Shown piece by piece: positions 9,353 through 18,304 of a stretch of 55,151 nt of DNA. A program made the position numbers and the translations under genes. Every line of letters starts with the position of its first letter. Position 1 is the stretch's first letter. Source of the stretch: Bacteroidota bacterium (GTDB lineage Bacteria > Bacteroidota > Bacteroidia > Chitinophagales > Chitinophagaceae); contig JAFDXO010000100.1 of NCBI GenBank assembly GCA_018267925.1, forward strand, positions 1-55,151, given 5' to 3'. The notes beneath the pieces were generated by a model that had not been told where the DNA came from, did no database searches, and saw only the letters and a program-made list of their open reading frames with translations.

Positions 9353-10585
9353 TTAGCTTTGGTGTAATAAAGCTTCTTTGAGTAATGGATGATTGTTGGG
9401 TATTAATGATGCTTTCGTTAATGAATTAGCAACCGTGTAAATAAACAGTCCGATAAATCCAGCAAAAATACCTAATTCATACCAACTTAAGTGCCAATGC
9501 TCACCTAAAGGACCAGGCATAGTCATGATATAAAAATCTAACCAGTGTCCAAAAATCAGAACTAAAGCCATGAAACTAACTGTAAAATAGTTACGCTTAC
9601 TTGGACGCGACATTAATATCAAAATGGGCATAATAAAGTTAATAACAAAGGTCGCATACCATATTAATCCATAAGGGCCTTGTTGACGAATTTTGAAATA
9701 AGTTGTTTCTTCAGAAATGTTGGCATACCAAATTAACATATATTGGTCAAACCAAACATACGTCCAAAAGATACTAAAGGCAAACATAAATTTACCTAAA
9801 TCATGAATGTGTTCTTTAGTCACGATTTCAAGGTTCCCTTGATTTTTCAAATAAACAACAATCAATAAAATAACAGACATGCCAGTTACAAATGCACTTG
9901 CCCAAGTGTACCAACTAAACATAGTAGAATACCAATGAGCATCAATACTCATAATCCACATCCAAGGAGTAGTACTCATTTGCGTCAGAGCATATACAAC
10001 TAAGAATGCTCCTGACCAACGTATTGTCTTCCAATAATTTTTAGTAGCATTTTTAGGAGCCGACTCTTGGTCTATCGAAATAGCTCGAAATTTACGACCA
10101 AAGAACGACCAAAGACCGATTGTAGCAACAGTAAATCCAACAAACATAGCCGGATTTAAAAAGCCGCTTTTCCCTTCCAATATTTTATCACCTTCTGGAT
10201 GCACCCAATGATAAATGGGGTTGTGCCCATCAATATTAAATACAAATGCTATTAGAAATAGGATAATCATAGTGATTAATCCAAAAATCCAAACATTTGC
10301 ACCTATTGCTTCGGGAACACGCTTATAAGCTATAAGCCACCCACCCTGTGCTAATGATACTGCAGCCTGGATAAATACACATGCTACCGTAATCAGTAAA
10401 AAGAATACACTGTTATGCAGCAATACGATCCAAAAGCGAGTTTTTTCCGCATGCATTATTTCATGGTTAGCCGCATGACTATTGAGCAAGGTGAAAGCAC
10501 CAATCAGAAGGGTAACCACACCGATTATCATCAATACCAAACTCGTGGTCTTTAATCGTGCCGGTATCTCAAAACGTTCGTTCAT
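9353..10585 (-). CDS. actF: Alternative complex III membrane subunit ActF (quinol:cytochrome c oxidoreductase)
   Basis: Polytopic membrane protein of 410 aa with about ten hydrophobic segments, beginning MNERFEIPARLKTTSLVLMI. It matches ActF, a shorter paralogue of the NrfD/PsrC-like ActC fold. In the known Flavobacterium and Rhodothermus complexes it helps form the membrane core and a possible proton path. Identification rests on its place after actE, its length and phrases such as TTPWMWIMSIDAHWYSTMFSWY. It carries no cofactor motif. It is 45 bp from actE and 80 bp from coxB. Confidence 0.9.
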   Translation of the reverse strand: MNERFEIPARLKTTSLVLMIIGVVTLLIGAFTLLNSHAANHEIMHAEKTRFWIVLLHNSVFFLLITVACVFIQAAVSLAQGGWLIAYKRVPEAIGANVWIFGLITMIILFLIAFVFNIDGHNPIYHWVHPEGDKILEGKSGFLNPAMFVGFTVATIGLWSFFGRKFRAISIDQESAPKNATKNYWKTIRWSGAFLVVYALTQMSTTPWMWIMSIDAHWYSTMFSWYTWASAFVTGMSVILLIVVYLKNQGNLEIVTKEHIHDLGKFMFAFSIFWTYVWFDQYMLIWYANISEETTYFKIRQQGPYGLIWYATFVINFIMPILILMSRPSKRNYFTVSFMALVLIFGHWLDFYIMTMPGPLGEHWHLSWYELGIFAGFIGLFIYTVANSLTKASLIPNNHPLLKEALLHQS

Positions 10586-10630
10586 TGGTTGACTTTATTA
10601 ATAGTTTCTCGTAAATTTACTTTTTAAAAA

Positions 10631-11308
10631 TTAATGCGATGCCTTAGCAACATCACTGGTTTTCTGAACACTTGATGAATCTGCTTTCGGGGTACTTGAA
10701 TTAGCAGGTACATTGTTGATGCCCAAAGCAAAAGGTGCCCCTCCATTTTCTGATTGCACTTTTTTAATATATGCAATCACTTGCCAACGTTGCTTTATGT
10801 CAAGTTGGCTTGAGTAAGATCCCATTGCATTCTTACCGAATTTTACGGCAGCATACATTTGACCTACGGGCATGTGCAAATACTTGGCATCTTTAAAATT
10901 AGCCGGCATAGAGGCAAATTTACCACTGGCAAATAAAGGTCCTTGACCGTCTAATTTTTGTCCATGACAGATACCACAATATATATCAAACAATCTTTTA
11001 CCTTCCTTCAATTCATCATCTGAAAAACGAAGGTTAGTGGTAAATGTTTTGTAAGCAGTTGTATCACCTTCCTTTAAATGATCGGGAAGTTCATGACCCC
11101 GTGCAACTGTACCAGGTACCGGTAAACGACTAGATTGGCTATCTGCAAACACAGGGTTATATGTGTAGGCATCATAAGCCCTTGAGTAAACCATATCCGG
11201 TGCATAAGTACGACCCGGATTTCGGTGTTTTTCCCCATTTTGGTTACACGCCGTGAGTCCGAGACCTGCCATGAGGCTTGCCACTACTATGCTTTTGGTC
11301 TTATTCAT
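10631..11308 (-). CDS. actE: Alternative complex III monoheme cytochrome c lipoprotein ActE
   Basis: Periplasmic monoheme cytochrome of 225 aa. I take ATG 11308 and not the longer frame from 11335 because it opens directly with a lipoprotein signal (MNKTKSIVVASLMAGLGLTAC, lipidated Cys 21). Heme c attaches at CGICH (111-115), and the likely axial Met is M162 in GKNAMGSYSSQL. In ACIII, ActE accepts electrons from the pentaheme ActA and hands them on to the oxidase or to soluble cytochrome c. The tail is Ser/Ala/Lys-rich. The gene lies between actD (49 bp) and actF (45 bp). Confidence 0.93.
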   Translation of the reverse strand: MNKTKSIVVASLMAGLGLTACNQNGEKHRNPGRTYAPDMVYSRAYDAYTYNPVFADSQSSRLPVPGTVARGHELPDHLKEGDTTAYKTFTTNLRFSDDELKEGKRLFDIYCGICHGQKLDGQGPLFASGKFASMPANFKDAKYLHMPVGQMYAAVKFGKNAMGSYSSQLDIKQRWQVIAYIKKVQSENGGAPFALGINNVPANSSTPKADSSSVQKTSDVAKASH

Positions 11309-11357
11309 ATAAACTGAAAAAAATACAAAATTCAATGTTTAAATTAATGCCAGATAG

Positions 11358-11936
11358 TTAAGAGCCGGCTAATTGATAATCCTCTTCTTTATCCCAACGC
11401 CCATACCACCATTCTGTTTCAGCATTCTGCACACTGGTTTCTACAGCACCGGTTGTTTTTAAAAATTCAATTACTTCTTGTTCAGTAACTTGATCGTTTA
11501 ATTCAACTGCCATTACAAATAAATCATCTGTTTGACGTGGATGAAATAAATGCTTTTTAACTCCGGGCATAATTTGGTTGAGGTAACAAAATGTTAGCAC
11601 CATTCCGACAGCAGAAAACAATACTGTTAATTCGAAGGTAATAGGAATAAATGCCGGAAGTGCAAAATGTGGCTTACCACCAAAAACCATAGGCCAATCG
11701 GAAGTAAAAATCCAACCCATAAAGCCTAAAGCGGTTGCTGTACCGGCTATTCCATATATAAATCCGGCAACGTGCAAGTCGGTTTCTTTTAAACCCATAG
11801 CTTGATCTAATCCATGTACAGGAAATGGAGTGTACACATCATGCATCTTATAGCCGCTATGACGTACTTTTTTAACGGCGGGAAATAAAACCTCCTCGTC
11901 GTCATAGCATGCAACTGCAAATTTTTTTATAGCCAT
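11358..11936 (-). CDS. actD: Alternative complex III subunit ActD (DUF3341)
   Basis: DUF3341 protein of 192 aa. It has an N-terminal soluble part (KKFAVACYDDEEVLFPAVKKVR, with VYTPFPVHGLDQAMGLK), two membrane helices (about 57-80 and 100-122) and a C-terminal ACT-like cytoplasmic part ending WWYGRWDKEEDYQLAGS. In ACIII it joins the iron-sulfur and membrane subunits and has no cofactor. The YTPFPVHGLD phrase is a family signature. It sits 69 bp after actC and 49 bp before actE. Confidence 0.93.
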   Translation of the reverse strand: MAIKKFAVACYDDEEVLFPAVKKVRHSGYKMHDVYTPFPVHGLDQAMGLKETDLHVAGFIYGIAGTATALGFMGWIFTSDWPMVFGGKPHFALPAFIPITFELTVLFSAVGMVLTFCYLNQIMPGVKKHLFHPRQTDDLFVMAVELNDQVTEQEVIEFLKTTGAVETSVQNAETEWWYGRWDKEEDYQLAGS

Positions 11937-12005
11937 TTCAATTCAAAAATTCAATGTTAATTGTTCGTCCCAAATTTACATTTGGCAATTCAATCATTAT
12001 TACTT

Positions 12006-13445
12006 TTAATGGTGATGCGATTCAGCTTGTTCTTGAATAAACTCTTCAGTGCTTTTAGCATCTATTTTATCCATCTTATTCTTATAGCTTTCACCTGATG
12101 TTTTTAGCACAAATTTAATTTCTGCTATGGCAATTACAGGGAAATATTTAGCAAATAAGAAGAAGCAAGTAAAAAACAAACCAAATGTACCTAAATAGAA
12201 ACCAATTTCAGGCCAGGTAGGGCTATAATAAGTCCAACTTCCGGGTAAATAGTCCCGATAAAGTGAAGTAACGATAATTACAAATCGTTCAAACCACATA
12301 CCGATATTCACTACAATTGACATAATGAAGGTAAATGGAATATTACGACGTAATTTTTTAAACCAAAACAATTGTGGTGATACAACGTTGCAAGTCATCA
12401 TTGCCCAATAACTCCACCAATAAGGACCGGCAATACGCCATTGGAATGCAGCTTGTTCATAAACTACTTGACTATACCAAGCCATAAACAGTTCGGTCAG
12501 ATAAGCAACTCCGACAATAGAACCTGTTAGAACAATTACCTTGTTCATTGCTTCTAAGTGACCAACCGTTATATATTCTTCTAACCCCATAATCCGGCGA
12601 CAAACAATTAAGAGCGTTTGCACCATTGCAAAACCGGAAAAGATGGCTCCGGCAACAAAGTAGGGAGGGAAGATGGTCGTATGCCAACCAGGAATTACAG
12701 AAGTCGCAAAGTCAAAAGATACGATAGTATGTACTGAGAGAACTAATGGTGTAGCAAGACCCGCAAGAACTAAAGATAAGGCCTCGTGTCTTTGCCAACT
12801 TTTTGCTGAACCGGTCCAACCAAAAGAGGCAAAACCATACATCAATTTTCTGAATTTCGTTTTAGCCCGATCACGAACTGTTGCAAAATCGGGAATTAAA
12901 CCGGAGTACCAAAATAAAAGGGAAACGGTAAAATACGTTGATATCGCAAATACGTCCCAAAGAAGCGGTGAATCAAAGTTTGGCCACAATGGTCCGCGAC
13001 TATTGGGATATGGCAATACGAAGAAGCCGTCCCAAACACGCCCCATGTGAAAGATGGGAAATTGACCAGCACACATTACAGCAAAGATAGTCATTGCTTC
13101 AGCAGCCCGATTCACACCCGTTCTCCAACCTTGGCGGAACAATAATAAGATGGCAGAGATCAGTGTACCGGCGTGACCGATACCAACCCACCATACGAAA
13201 TTGGTAATATCCCAACCCCAACCAACGGTTCGATTGACACCCCATGTTCCAAGTCCCCAATAAACAGCCCATGTTACAGAGAATACCCCGAACAATAAAA
13301 GTAATACAGAAAAATAGAACCCGACATACCACATGCGACCGGGTTTTTGCTCTATTGGGCGAACGATGTCTTCTGTTACTTGGTGATACGTTTTATCACC
13401 ATCTACCAGTGGTTCCCGTACAAACGATTCGTACTTTAAATGCAT
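12006..13445 (-). CDS. actC: Alternative complex III quinol-oxidising membrane subunit ActC (NrfD-like)
   Basis: NrfD/PsrC-family membrane protein of 479 aa with about ten helices. In ACIII this subunit holds the menaquinol oxidation site near the iron-sulfur clusters of ActB. Characteristic stretches are NRTVGWGWDITNFVWWVGIGHAG, FVLPYPNSRGPLWPNFDSPL and GWHTTIFPPYFVAGAIFSGFAM. The C-terminus is His-rich (ESHHH). The upstream flank and the gap to actB (86 bp) fit co-transcription. Short antisense frames inside it are shadows of this gene. Confidence 0.95.
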   Translation of the reverse strand: MHLKYESFVREPLVDGDKTYHQVTEDIVRPIEQKPGRMWYVGFYFSVLLLLFGVFSVTWAVYWGLGTWGVNRTVGWGWDITNFVWWVGIGHAGTLISAILLLFRQGWRTGVNRAAEAMTIFAVMCAGQFPIFHMGRVWDGFFVLPYPNSRGPLWPNFDSPLLWDVFAISTYFTVSLLFWYSGLIPDFATVRDRAKTKFRKLMYGFASFGWTGSAKSWQRHEALSLVLAGLATPLVLSVHTIVSFDFATSVIPGWHTTIFPPYFVAGAIFSGFAMVQTLLIVCRRIMGLEEYITVGHLEAMNKVIVLTGSIVGVAYLTELFMAWYSQVVYEQAAFQWRIAGPYWWSYWAMMTCNVVSPQLFWFKKLRRNIPFTFIMSIVVNIGMWFERFVIIVTSLYRDYLPGSWTYYSPTWPEIGFYLGTFGLFFTCFFLFAKYFPVIAIAEIKFVLKTSGESYKNKMDKIDAKSTEEFIQEQAESHHH

Positions 13446-13531
13446 AGCACGTAATTAGTAATAGTTCCTTTTAATTATTTCAATTTTATTAAACAATCAT
13501 ATACTCTGATTCAGTAAAATCCTGAATTCAA

Positions 13532-16500
13532 TTAAATATGATCATTCATCAAGCCATCCAATTTTTCATTTCCACCTACAATAACATCTGTGTTGCGAAT
13601 TAACGACAAATAGTTAATATTAGGTAGTGTGTGCAATTGTTCTAAAACATAAAATTTTCTATGAACTTGCTCTTGAGCACGTAATTTATAAATAGCACTC
13701 GATCTGTCATTCACATTGCCAAAAAGAATTGCATCTGTAGGGCATGCTTGTTGACAAGCAGTTTTGGCCTCTCCATCTTGTAATGGTCTTCCTTCTTTTT
13801 TCGCATGAAGTTTTGCATCTTGCAGGCGTTGAACGCAGAAGGTACATTTTTCCATTACACCACGAGAGCGAACAGTTACATCAGGATTCAATACCATACG
13901 CGTCAAATCATCGTTCATATCATCACGACGACCATCCTCATATAAGTTATCTTGGAAACAATCAGCACCATTCCAATCCATCCAGTTAAAGTGACGAACT
14001 TTATAAGGGCAGTTGTTGGCGCAATACTTTGTACCAATACAACGATTGTAAGTCATCATATTTAGACCTTCAGAGCTATGTGGCGTTGCTGCTACTGGAC
14101 ATACATTCTCGCAAGGTGCATTATCACAATGTTGGCATAACATTGGCTGGAAAACAGTCTGAATAGTATCCGGATCATTTGGCATACCCGAAAAGTAGCG
14201 ATCAATACGCATCCAGTGCATTTCTTGCGCCTTCAAGACATGGGTTTTTCCTACTACAGAAACGTTATTTTCTGCTTGACAACCTATTACGCACGCTCCA
14301 CAACCAATACATGCTGTTAGATCAATGGACATTCCCCAATGGATTCCCGGAGACTCATGGTTTGGATAAAGCGTTCCATTTTCTCTAAAGCCTTCTTCTA
14401 AGGCATCCGTTGCTGGAACGGCAGCAGCATATTCGCCTAATTTAGGTTCAGTGCCCTCATGCCCTTCCTTTTTCCAAGGTAATGTGGTATAGTGACCAAT
14501 TTCTTCTTCCCGATCGCGATACAGCTCTTCTGGGTTTTTACTAAATTCTTCTAAAGAATATTCATGAATGATGGCACGACCTTCATAACTGTTATGTGTT
14601 TGAGTAAGAGCTATATCGTAAAAATCATTCGTCTTTTCAATATTGACACCGGTATGCAAATCAAATGTTAGACCATTCCATGTTTGGAAAGGGTAAGCGT
14701 TTTTACCGGTTTTAGCTGCTGCACGGCCTACTTTTTCATCACGGCCATAACCTACGGCGATTGCAATTACATCATTGTGCATGCCCGGTACAGTAACTAT
14801 AGGCAATTCTATAGTAATACCATTTGCAATGATCTTTATTACATGCTTTTTATAGTCAACTTCATTTATACTAGTGAGTTCAGCACCCAGTTCGAAGGCT
14901 GTTTTAGGAGAAACACAAGCATAGTTATCCCAAGTTCCTCGAGTTATAGGATCTGGCATTTCCTGCAACCAAGGATTATTACTCATCCATGCACCACGTC
15001 CGATACTTACTTTCTCATAAAGAACTAATTCTTTGTTGCCGCTTGCAGGTTTTGAACTTTGGAGAGCATTAATTGCATTTGCTACATTTCCGGTAAATGT
15101 TGCGCCGGAGGCAGAAGGAGCAGTAGCAGGTTCAATAATACCTTCTTGTAAGGTACGGTCAAAATTTTCTTGGTTTCCTAATTTGGAAGACCAATATTGA
15201 TTCCAAAATTGACCATAGGTGTTTGTTGCACCTGCCCAAGTCAATAAGCTGTCTTGAAATGCACGTGTTTTAAAAATAGGTGCAATACCTGGTTGCATTA
15301 GGCTGATATAGCCTGTTTTAGGTTCAGCATCACCCCAACTTTCTAAATAATGATTATCGGGTACAACAAATTTACACTGTTGAGCTGTTTCGTCCATACG
15401 ATCTGCAAAGGAAACGGTTAGTTTTACCTTTTTCAGCCCTTCGGCAAATTTAGCTCCTTGAAAATATTCGTAAACTGGATTGACACCATGAATAAACAAA
15501 GCTCCAACTTGGCCGCTATTCATTGCGTTAACCAAGTTTACCATATCGCTATCAATACCTTGTTTGTAGTTGCTGGATATGGACCAATTTATAGTAGTGC
15601 CATTCGCACCAATCTTGTCGTTAATTGCATTAACAACCGTTTGAAGGTTTACATCATTTGCGCCACAAACAACCAAACCATTACCTTTTTTGAGGTCGGC
15701 CGCAGCTTTTGAAATAGTATCATTTAGTTTTTTGCTGCCAAAACTTGGAGCGGCTCCGGTAGTTACTGCATTATATAAGGCAATTGCGACAGCACCCATT
15801 TCAGATGGCTTACAAACAGCGCGTTCGTCTGCCTTTGCTCCAGTTATGGTGTGTATAGATTCAACCTGATAGTGTTTGGACATTTTCAGGTTTTTTACAC
15901 CTATACGGCGACCGGCACTATATTGTTTTGCAAATTCAATAGGTGACAACCATGTTCCTAAAAAGTCTGCACCTAAGCTAAAAATAGTTTGTGCTTGATC
16001 AAACTGATAAGAAGGTAAGGCTCGTTTTCCATAGCTTGCTTCATTAGCCTGAAGCATACCGCTATAGGAAATAGGGTCATATACAATATGCTTAACGGTA
16101 GGAAATTTGGCAATAAATTGATTGATTACCTCTTTAGTTGTTGGAGAAAGGATAGAGCCGGTTAGCAAATATGCTTGACCACTCAGCCCAGACATTCCTT
16201 CGGCTACCGCTTTGTCAATAGCGGCAAAGGTTGCCTCATGACCTTCAGAGAACGGCTGTCGTAGTCTTGCCTTATCATAAAGGCTTAACACAGATGCCTG
16301 AACACGGGCAGAAGTACCTCCACGTGTAATAGAGGACTTTTCGTTACCCTCTATTTTAATGGGACGGCCATCGCGAGTTTTGATTACAATAGCACAATAA
16401 TCGCCATTATCAACAAAAGTAGATGCGTAGTAGTTTGGCACACCCGGTGTGATATCATCCGGCTTTATTGCATAAGGGATTACCTTACGCACGGGCATTT

Positions 16501-16696
16501 CACAACTGGCAGCAAGCATGGCTGCGGCTGTACTAAAACCCAAATATTTTAAAAAGTCACGGCGAGGCGTAGTAGCGTCGAGTAAATTACCACTTAAATC
16601 AAACGGTAAATCTTCATTAAACTCATCCGTTGCTACCTCTTGTTGTGCGGGCTTATTCAGCTCTTCCAACCCCTTCCAATATTGTTTTTGACTCAT
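13532..16696 (-). CDS. actB: Alternative complex III iron-sulfur/molybdopterin-like subunit ActB
   Basis: 1054 aa. I take ATG 16696 (MSQKQYWKGLEELNKP), the usual start of the family, over a frame six codons longer. Twin arginines at 45-46 (TTPRRDFLKYLGFS) lead into a hydrophobic stretch, the 'TAT-variant' signal of these proteins. A molybdopterin-oxidoreductase-like domain without cofactor follows. The C-terminal ferredoxin-like part has four cysteine clusters: CIGCGACVIGC, CQHCDNAPCENVC, CIGTKYCANNC and CTFCVQRL...ACQQACP. These hold three [4Fe-4S] and one [3Fe-4S] centre in known complexes. It carries electrons from menaquinol at ActC to ActA. In Bacteroidota the two parts are typically fused, as here. 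Confidence 0.96.
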   Translation of the reverse strand: MSQKQYWKGLEELNKPAQQEVATDEFNEDLPFDLSGNLLDATTPRRDFLKYLGFSTAAAMLAASCEMPVRKVIPYAIKPDDITPGVPNYYASTFVDNGDYCAIVIKTRDGRPIKIEGNEKSSITRGGTSARVQASVLSLYDKARLRQPFSEGHEATFAAIDKAVAEGMSGLSGQAYLLTGSILSPTTKEVINQFIAKFPTVKHIVYDPISYSGMLQANEASYGKRALPSYQFDQAQTIFSLGADFLGTWLSPIEFAKQYSAGRRIGVKNLKMSKHYQVESIHTITGAKADERAVCKPSEMGAVAIALYNAVTTGAAPSFGSKKLNDTISKAAADLKKGNGLVVCGANDVNLQTVVNAINDKIGANGTTINWSISSNYKQGIDSDMVNLVNAMNSGQVGALFIHGVNPVYEYFQGAKFAEGLKKVKLTVSFADRMDETAQQCKFVVPDNHYLESWGDAEPKTGYISLMQPGIAPIFKTRAFQDSLLTWAGATNTYGQFWNQYWSSKLGNQENFDRTLQEGIIEPATAPSASGATFTGNVANAINALQSSKPASGNKELVLYEKVSIGRGAWMSNNPWLQEMPDPITRGTWDNYACVSPKTAFELGAELTSINEVDYKKHVIKIIANGITIELPIVTVPGMHNDVIAIAVGYGRDEKVGRAAAKTGKNAYPFQTWNGLTFDLHTGVNIEKTNDFYDIALTQTHNSYEGRAIIHEYSLEEFSKNPEELYRDREEEIGHYTTLPWKKEGHEGTEPKLGEYAAAVPATDALEEGFRENGTLYPNHESPGIHWGMSIDLTACIGCGACVIGCQAENNVSVVGKTHVLKAQEMHWMRIDRYFSGMPNDPDTIQTVFQPMLCQHCDNAPCENVCPVAATPHSSEGLNMMTYNRCIGTKYCANNCPYKVRHFNWMDWNGADCFQDNLYEDGRRDDMNDDLTRMVLNPDVTVRSRGVMEKCTFCVQRLQDAKLHAKKEGRPLQDGEAKTACQQACPTDAILFGNVNDRSSAIYKLRAQEQVHRKFYVLEQLHTLPNINYLSLIRNTDVIVGGNEKLDGLMNDHI

Positions 16697-16804
16697 AGAA
16701 AATTCAAAATTCAAAAGGCAAAAATGCGATACTTATATTTTGCGCTTCTAAAAGGATTTGTCTTTTGTTTTTTGACTGACCTTTTATTAGCTAATTTTCA
16801 CTAA

Positions 16805-18055
16805 TTAATAATGGCATTTAGCACACTCAGTTCCACCTATATCGTTTACGGTAACACCGGTGCGCTTTCCTGATTTTATTTCTTCGTGATATTTTTCAAA
16901 AATGCTGTAATACTTATTGTCGGCAAACTTCACTTCTGTTTGACGGTGACAGTTGATACACCAGCCCATAGACAGAGGTGCAAACTGATAGACCTCATCC
17001 ATGTTTTGAATATCACCATGACAACGTTGACACTGAACCTGACCAACTTTCACGTGTTGTGAGTGATTAAAATAAACGTGGTCCGGTAGATTGTGAATCT
17101 TAGTCCATGCAATGGGTTGATCTTTTATGTTTCCATTAGCATCCCGAATATATTCCTTCTTAGCTGGATCCCAACCGGCATATTTATACAATTTTTGGAT
17201 TTCAGCGGTTCCATCAATTTCTTTTCCTTCGGCAGAAACTAATTTTTCTTTTCCGGTATATTCATTGATTTGTTTGTGGCAATTCATGCAAACGTTAGGC
17301 GAAGGAACCATTGCTTGGCGGCTCTTTTCGGCACCGGCGTGACAGTATAAACAGTTTATTTGGTTTACACCTGCATGTACTTTGTGGGAATAGAAGATAG
17401 GTTGCTCCGGCTGATAATTTTGTTGACGACCCAATTCGATTGCACCGTTTGTCAGCCAATAACCACAAAATATAAATACAAGAATCACTACAATCGCTAT
17501 CACTACTTTATTGCGATAGAATGGAACTTCTTTTTCGTTTGGCAATCCTTCTTTTTCATTAGCCACTCTACGAAGTCCGTAGTTTGCACGCCATAGCACA
17601 ATAACTAATGCCAAAAGAATTACAGTGATGAATGTGTATAGCCAACCATTGCTTTCAGCAGCAGCCGGTTCAGCAGCTGGTTGTCCGGCAGCAGCCGGTT
17701 CAGCACCCGGAGCTTTGTAGTCATCCACATATTTGATAATCGCATCAATCTCTTCATGTGTGAGATTCGGGAATGCGGTCATGACAATTTTATATTTGTC
17801 AACCAATTCCTTTGCATGAGGATCGCCTGCAGCTATGACGGCTGACGGATTTTTGATCCATTTGTAAATCCAATCTTTTTCTCTCCGTTGGTCAACTCCC
17901 TGAAGGGCAGGACCGGTTGCATCTTTGATTGGGTTGTGGCAAGCAGCACAATTTGAATTGAACAAAGCTTTACCATCTTGAGCAACAGCAGTAAGATTGC
18001 TAAAAAGCAATACGAAAACTAAACTGAATATGCTCGAAGCAATTTTTCTAAACAT
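16805..18055 (-). CDS. actA: Alternative complex III multiheme cytochrome ActA with extra N-terminal cytochrome c domain
   Basis: First gene of act-cox. I chose ATG 18055 (MFRKIASSIFSLVFVLLFSNLTAVAQ, signal peptide) and not the frame from 18202, because a promoter box (18121-18128) and a GC hairpin (18174-18188) lie inside the longer version. The 416-aa product has six CxxCH motifs at 36-40, 235-239, 256-260, 342-346, 366-370 and 411-415. The first sits in its own cytochrome c domain (likely Met ligand in VMTAFPNL). A Pro/Ala-rich linker (115-135) and two membrane segments (139-155, 183-201) follow, then the pentaheme part typical of ActA. ActA passes electrons from ActB toward ActE or the oxidase. 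The extra domain could be a built-in electron carrier. Confidence 0.94.
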   Translation of the reverse strand: MFRKIASSIFSLVFVLLFSNLTAVAQDGKALFNSNCAACHNPIKDATGPALQGVDQRREKDWIYKWIKNPSAVIAAGDPHAKELVDKYKIVMTAFPNLTHEEIDAIIKYVDDYKAPGAEPAAAGQPAAEPAAAESNGWLYTFITVILLALVIVLWRANYGLRRVANEKEGLPNEKEVPFYRNKVVIAIVVILVFIFCGYWLTNGAIELGRQQNYQPEQPIFYSHKVHAGVNQINCLYCHAGAEKSRQAMVPSPNVCMNCHKQINEYTGKEKLVSAEGKEIDGTAEIQKLYKYAGWDPAKKEYIRDANGNIKDQPIAWTKIHNLPDHVYFNHSQHVKVGQVQCQRCHGDIQNMDEVYQFAPLSMGWCINCHRQTEVKFADNKYYSIFEKYHEEIKSGKRTGVTVNDIGGTECAKCHY

Positions 18056-18120
18056 TGGCTTAACTGATTCTAACACAGGAATAAAATTGAGAATTAACTT
18101 TCCTTTAGACAAAGCGACGG

Positions 18121-18128
18121 CAAAACTA
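18121..18128 (-). promoter_or_regulatory. Candidate -7 box for the act-cox operon
   Basis: On the minus strand this reads TAGTTTTG, a full match to the Bacteroidota TAnnTTTG element. It lies about 66 bp upstream of the actA ATG at 18055. No convincing -33 TTTG is seen at the usual spacing. Confidence 0.45.
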
Positions 18129-18173
18129 CAACACAAGCTTAAAACTTGCACCCCTTTTTTCAAAAAATACTTT

Positions 18174-18188
18174 CCGCGCTGGGCGCGG
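18174..18188 (-). terminator. GC-rich hairpin downstream of the SDR gene
   Basis: CCGCGC pairs perfectly with GCGCGG across a 3-nt loop, and the minus strand continues AAAGTATTTTTTG. It sits between the SDR stop (18305) and the act promoter box, so it probably ends the SDR transcript before act transcription starts. The T-run begins five bases after the stem, which is not ideal. Confidence 0.45.
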
Positions 18189-18304
18189 GTTTCGAGCTGC
18201 ATTGTAATTTTCTGTATGTTTCATTGTCAGTTTTTTGTCATTAAACACCCCAACCAGAATCATCAAAACCGATGATCAATGATTGTCTAAACTCAGAAGA
18301 ACAT

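Noticed and set aside
12673..13050. 125-aa plus-strand frame inside actC
   Set aside because: Antisense shadow of a well-supported membrane subunit gene, with no signal or domain of its own.
14684..15028. 114-aa plus-strand frame inside actB
   Set aside because: Antisense to a conserved domain; composition is like a reverse-frame translation.
17641..17705. Short repeated CAGCAGCCGGTTCAGCA segment
   Set aside because: It codes for the Pro/Ala-rich linker of ActA, so this is a protein low-complexity repeat and not a DNA element.
18056..18202. 49-codon N-terminal extension of actA
   Set aside because: It contains the candidate promoter box and a GC hairpin, and the shorter start opens with a clean signal peptide.
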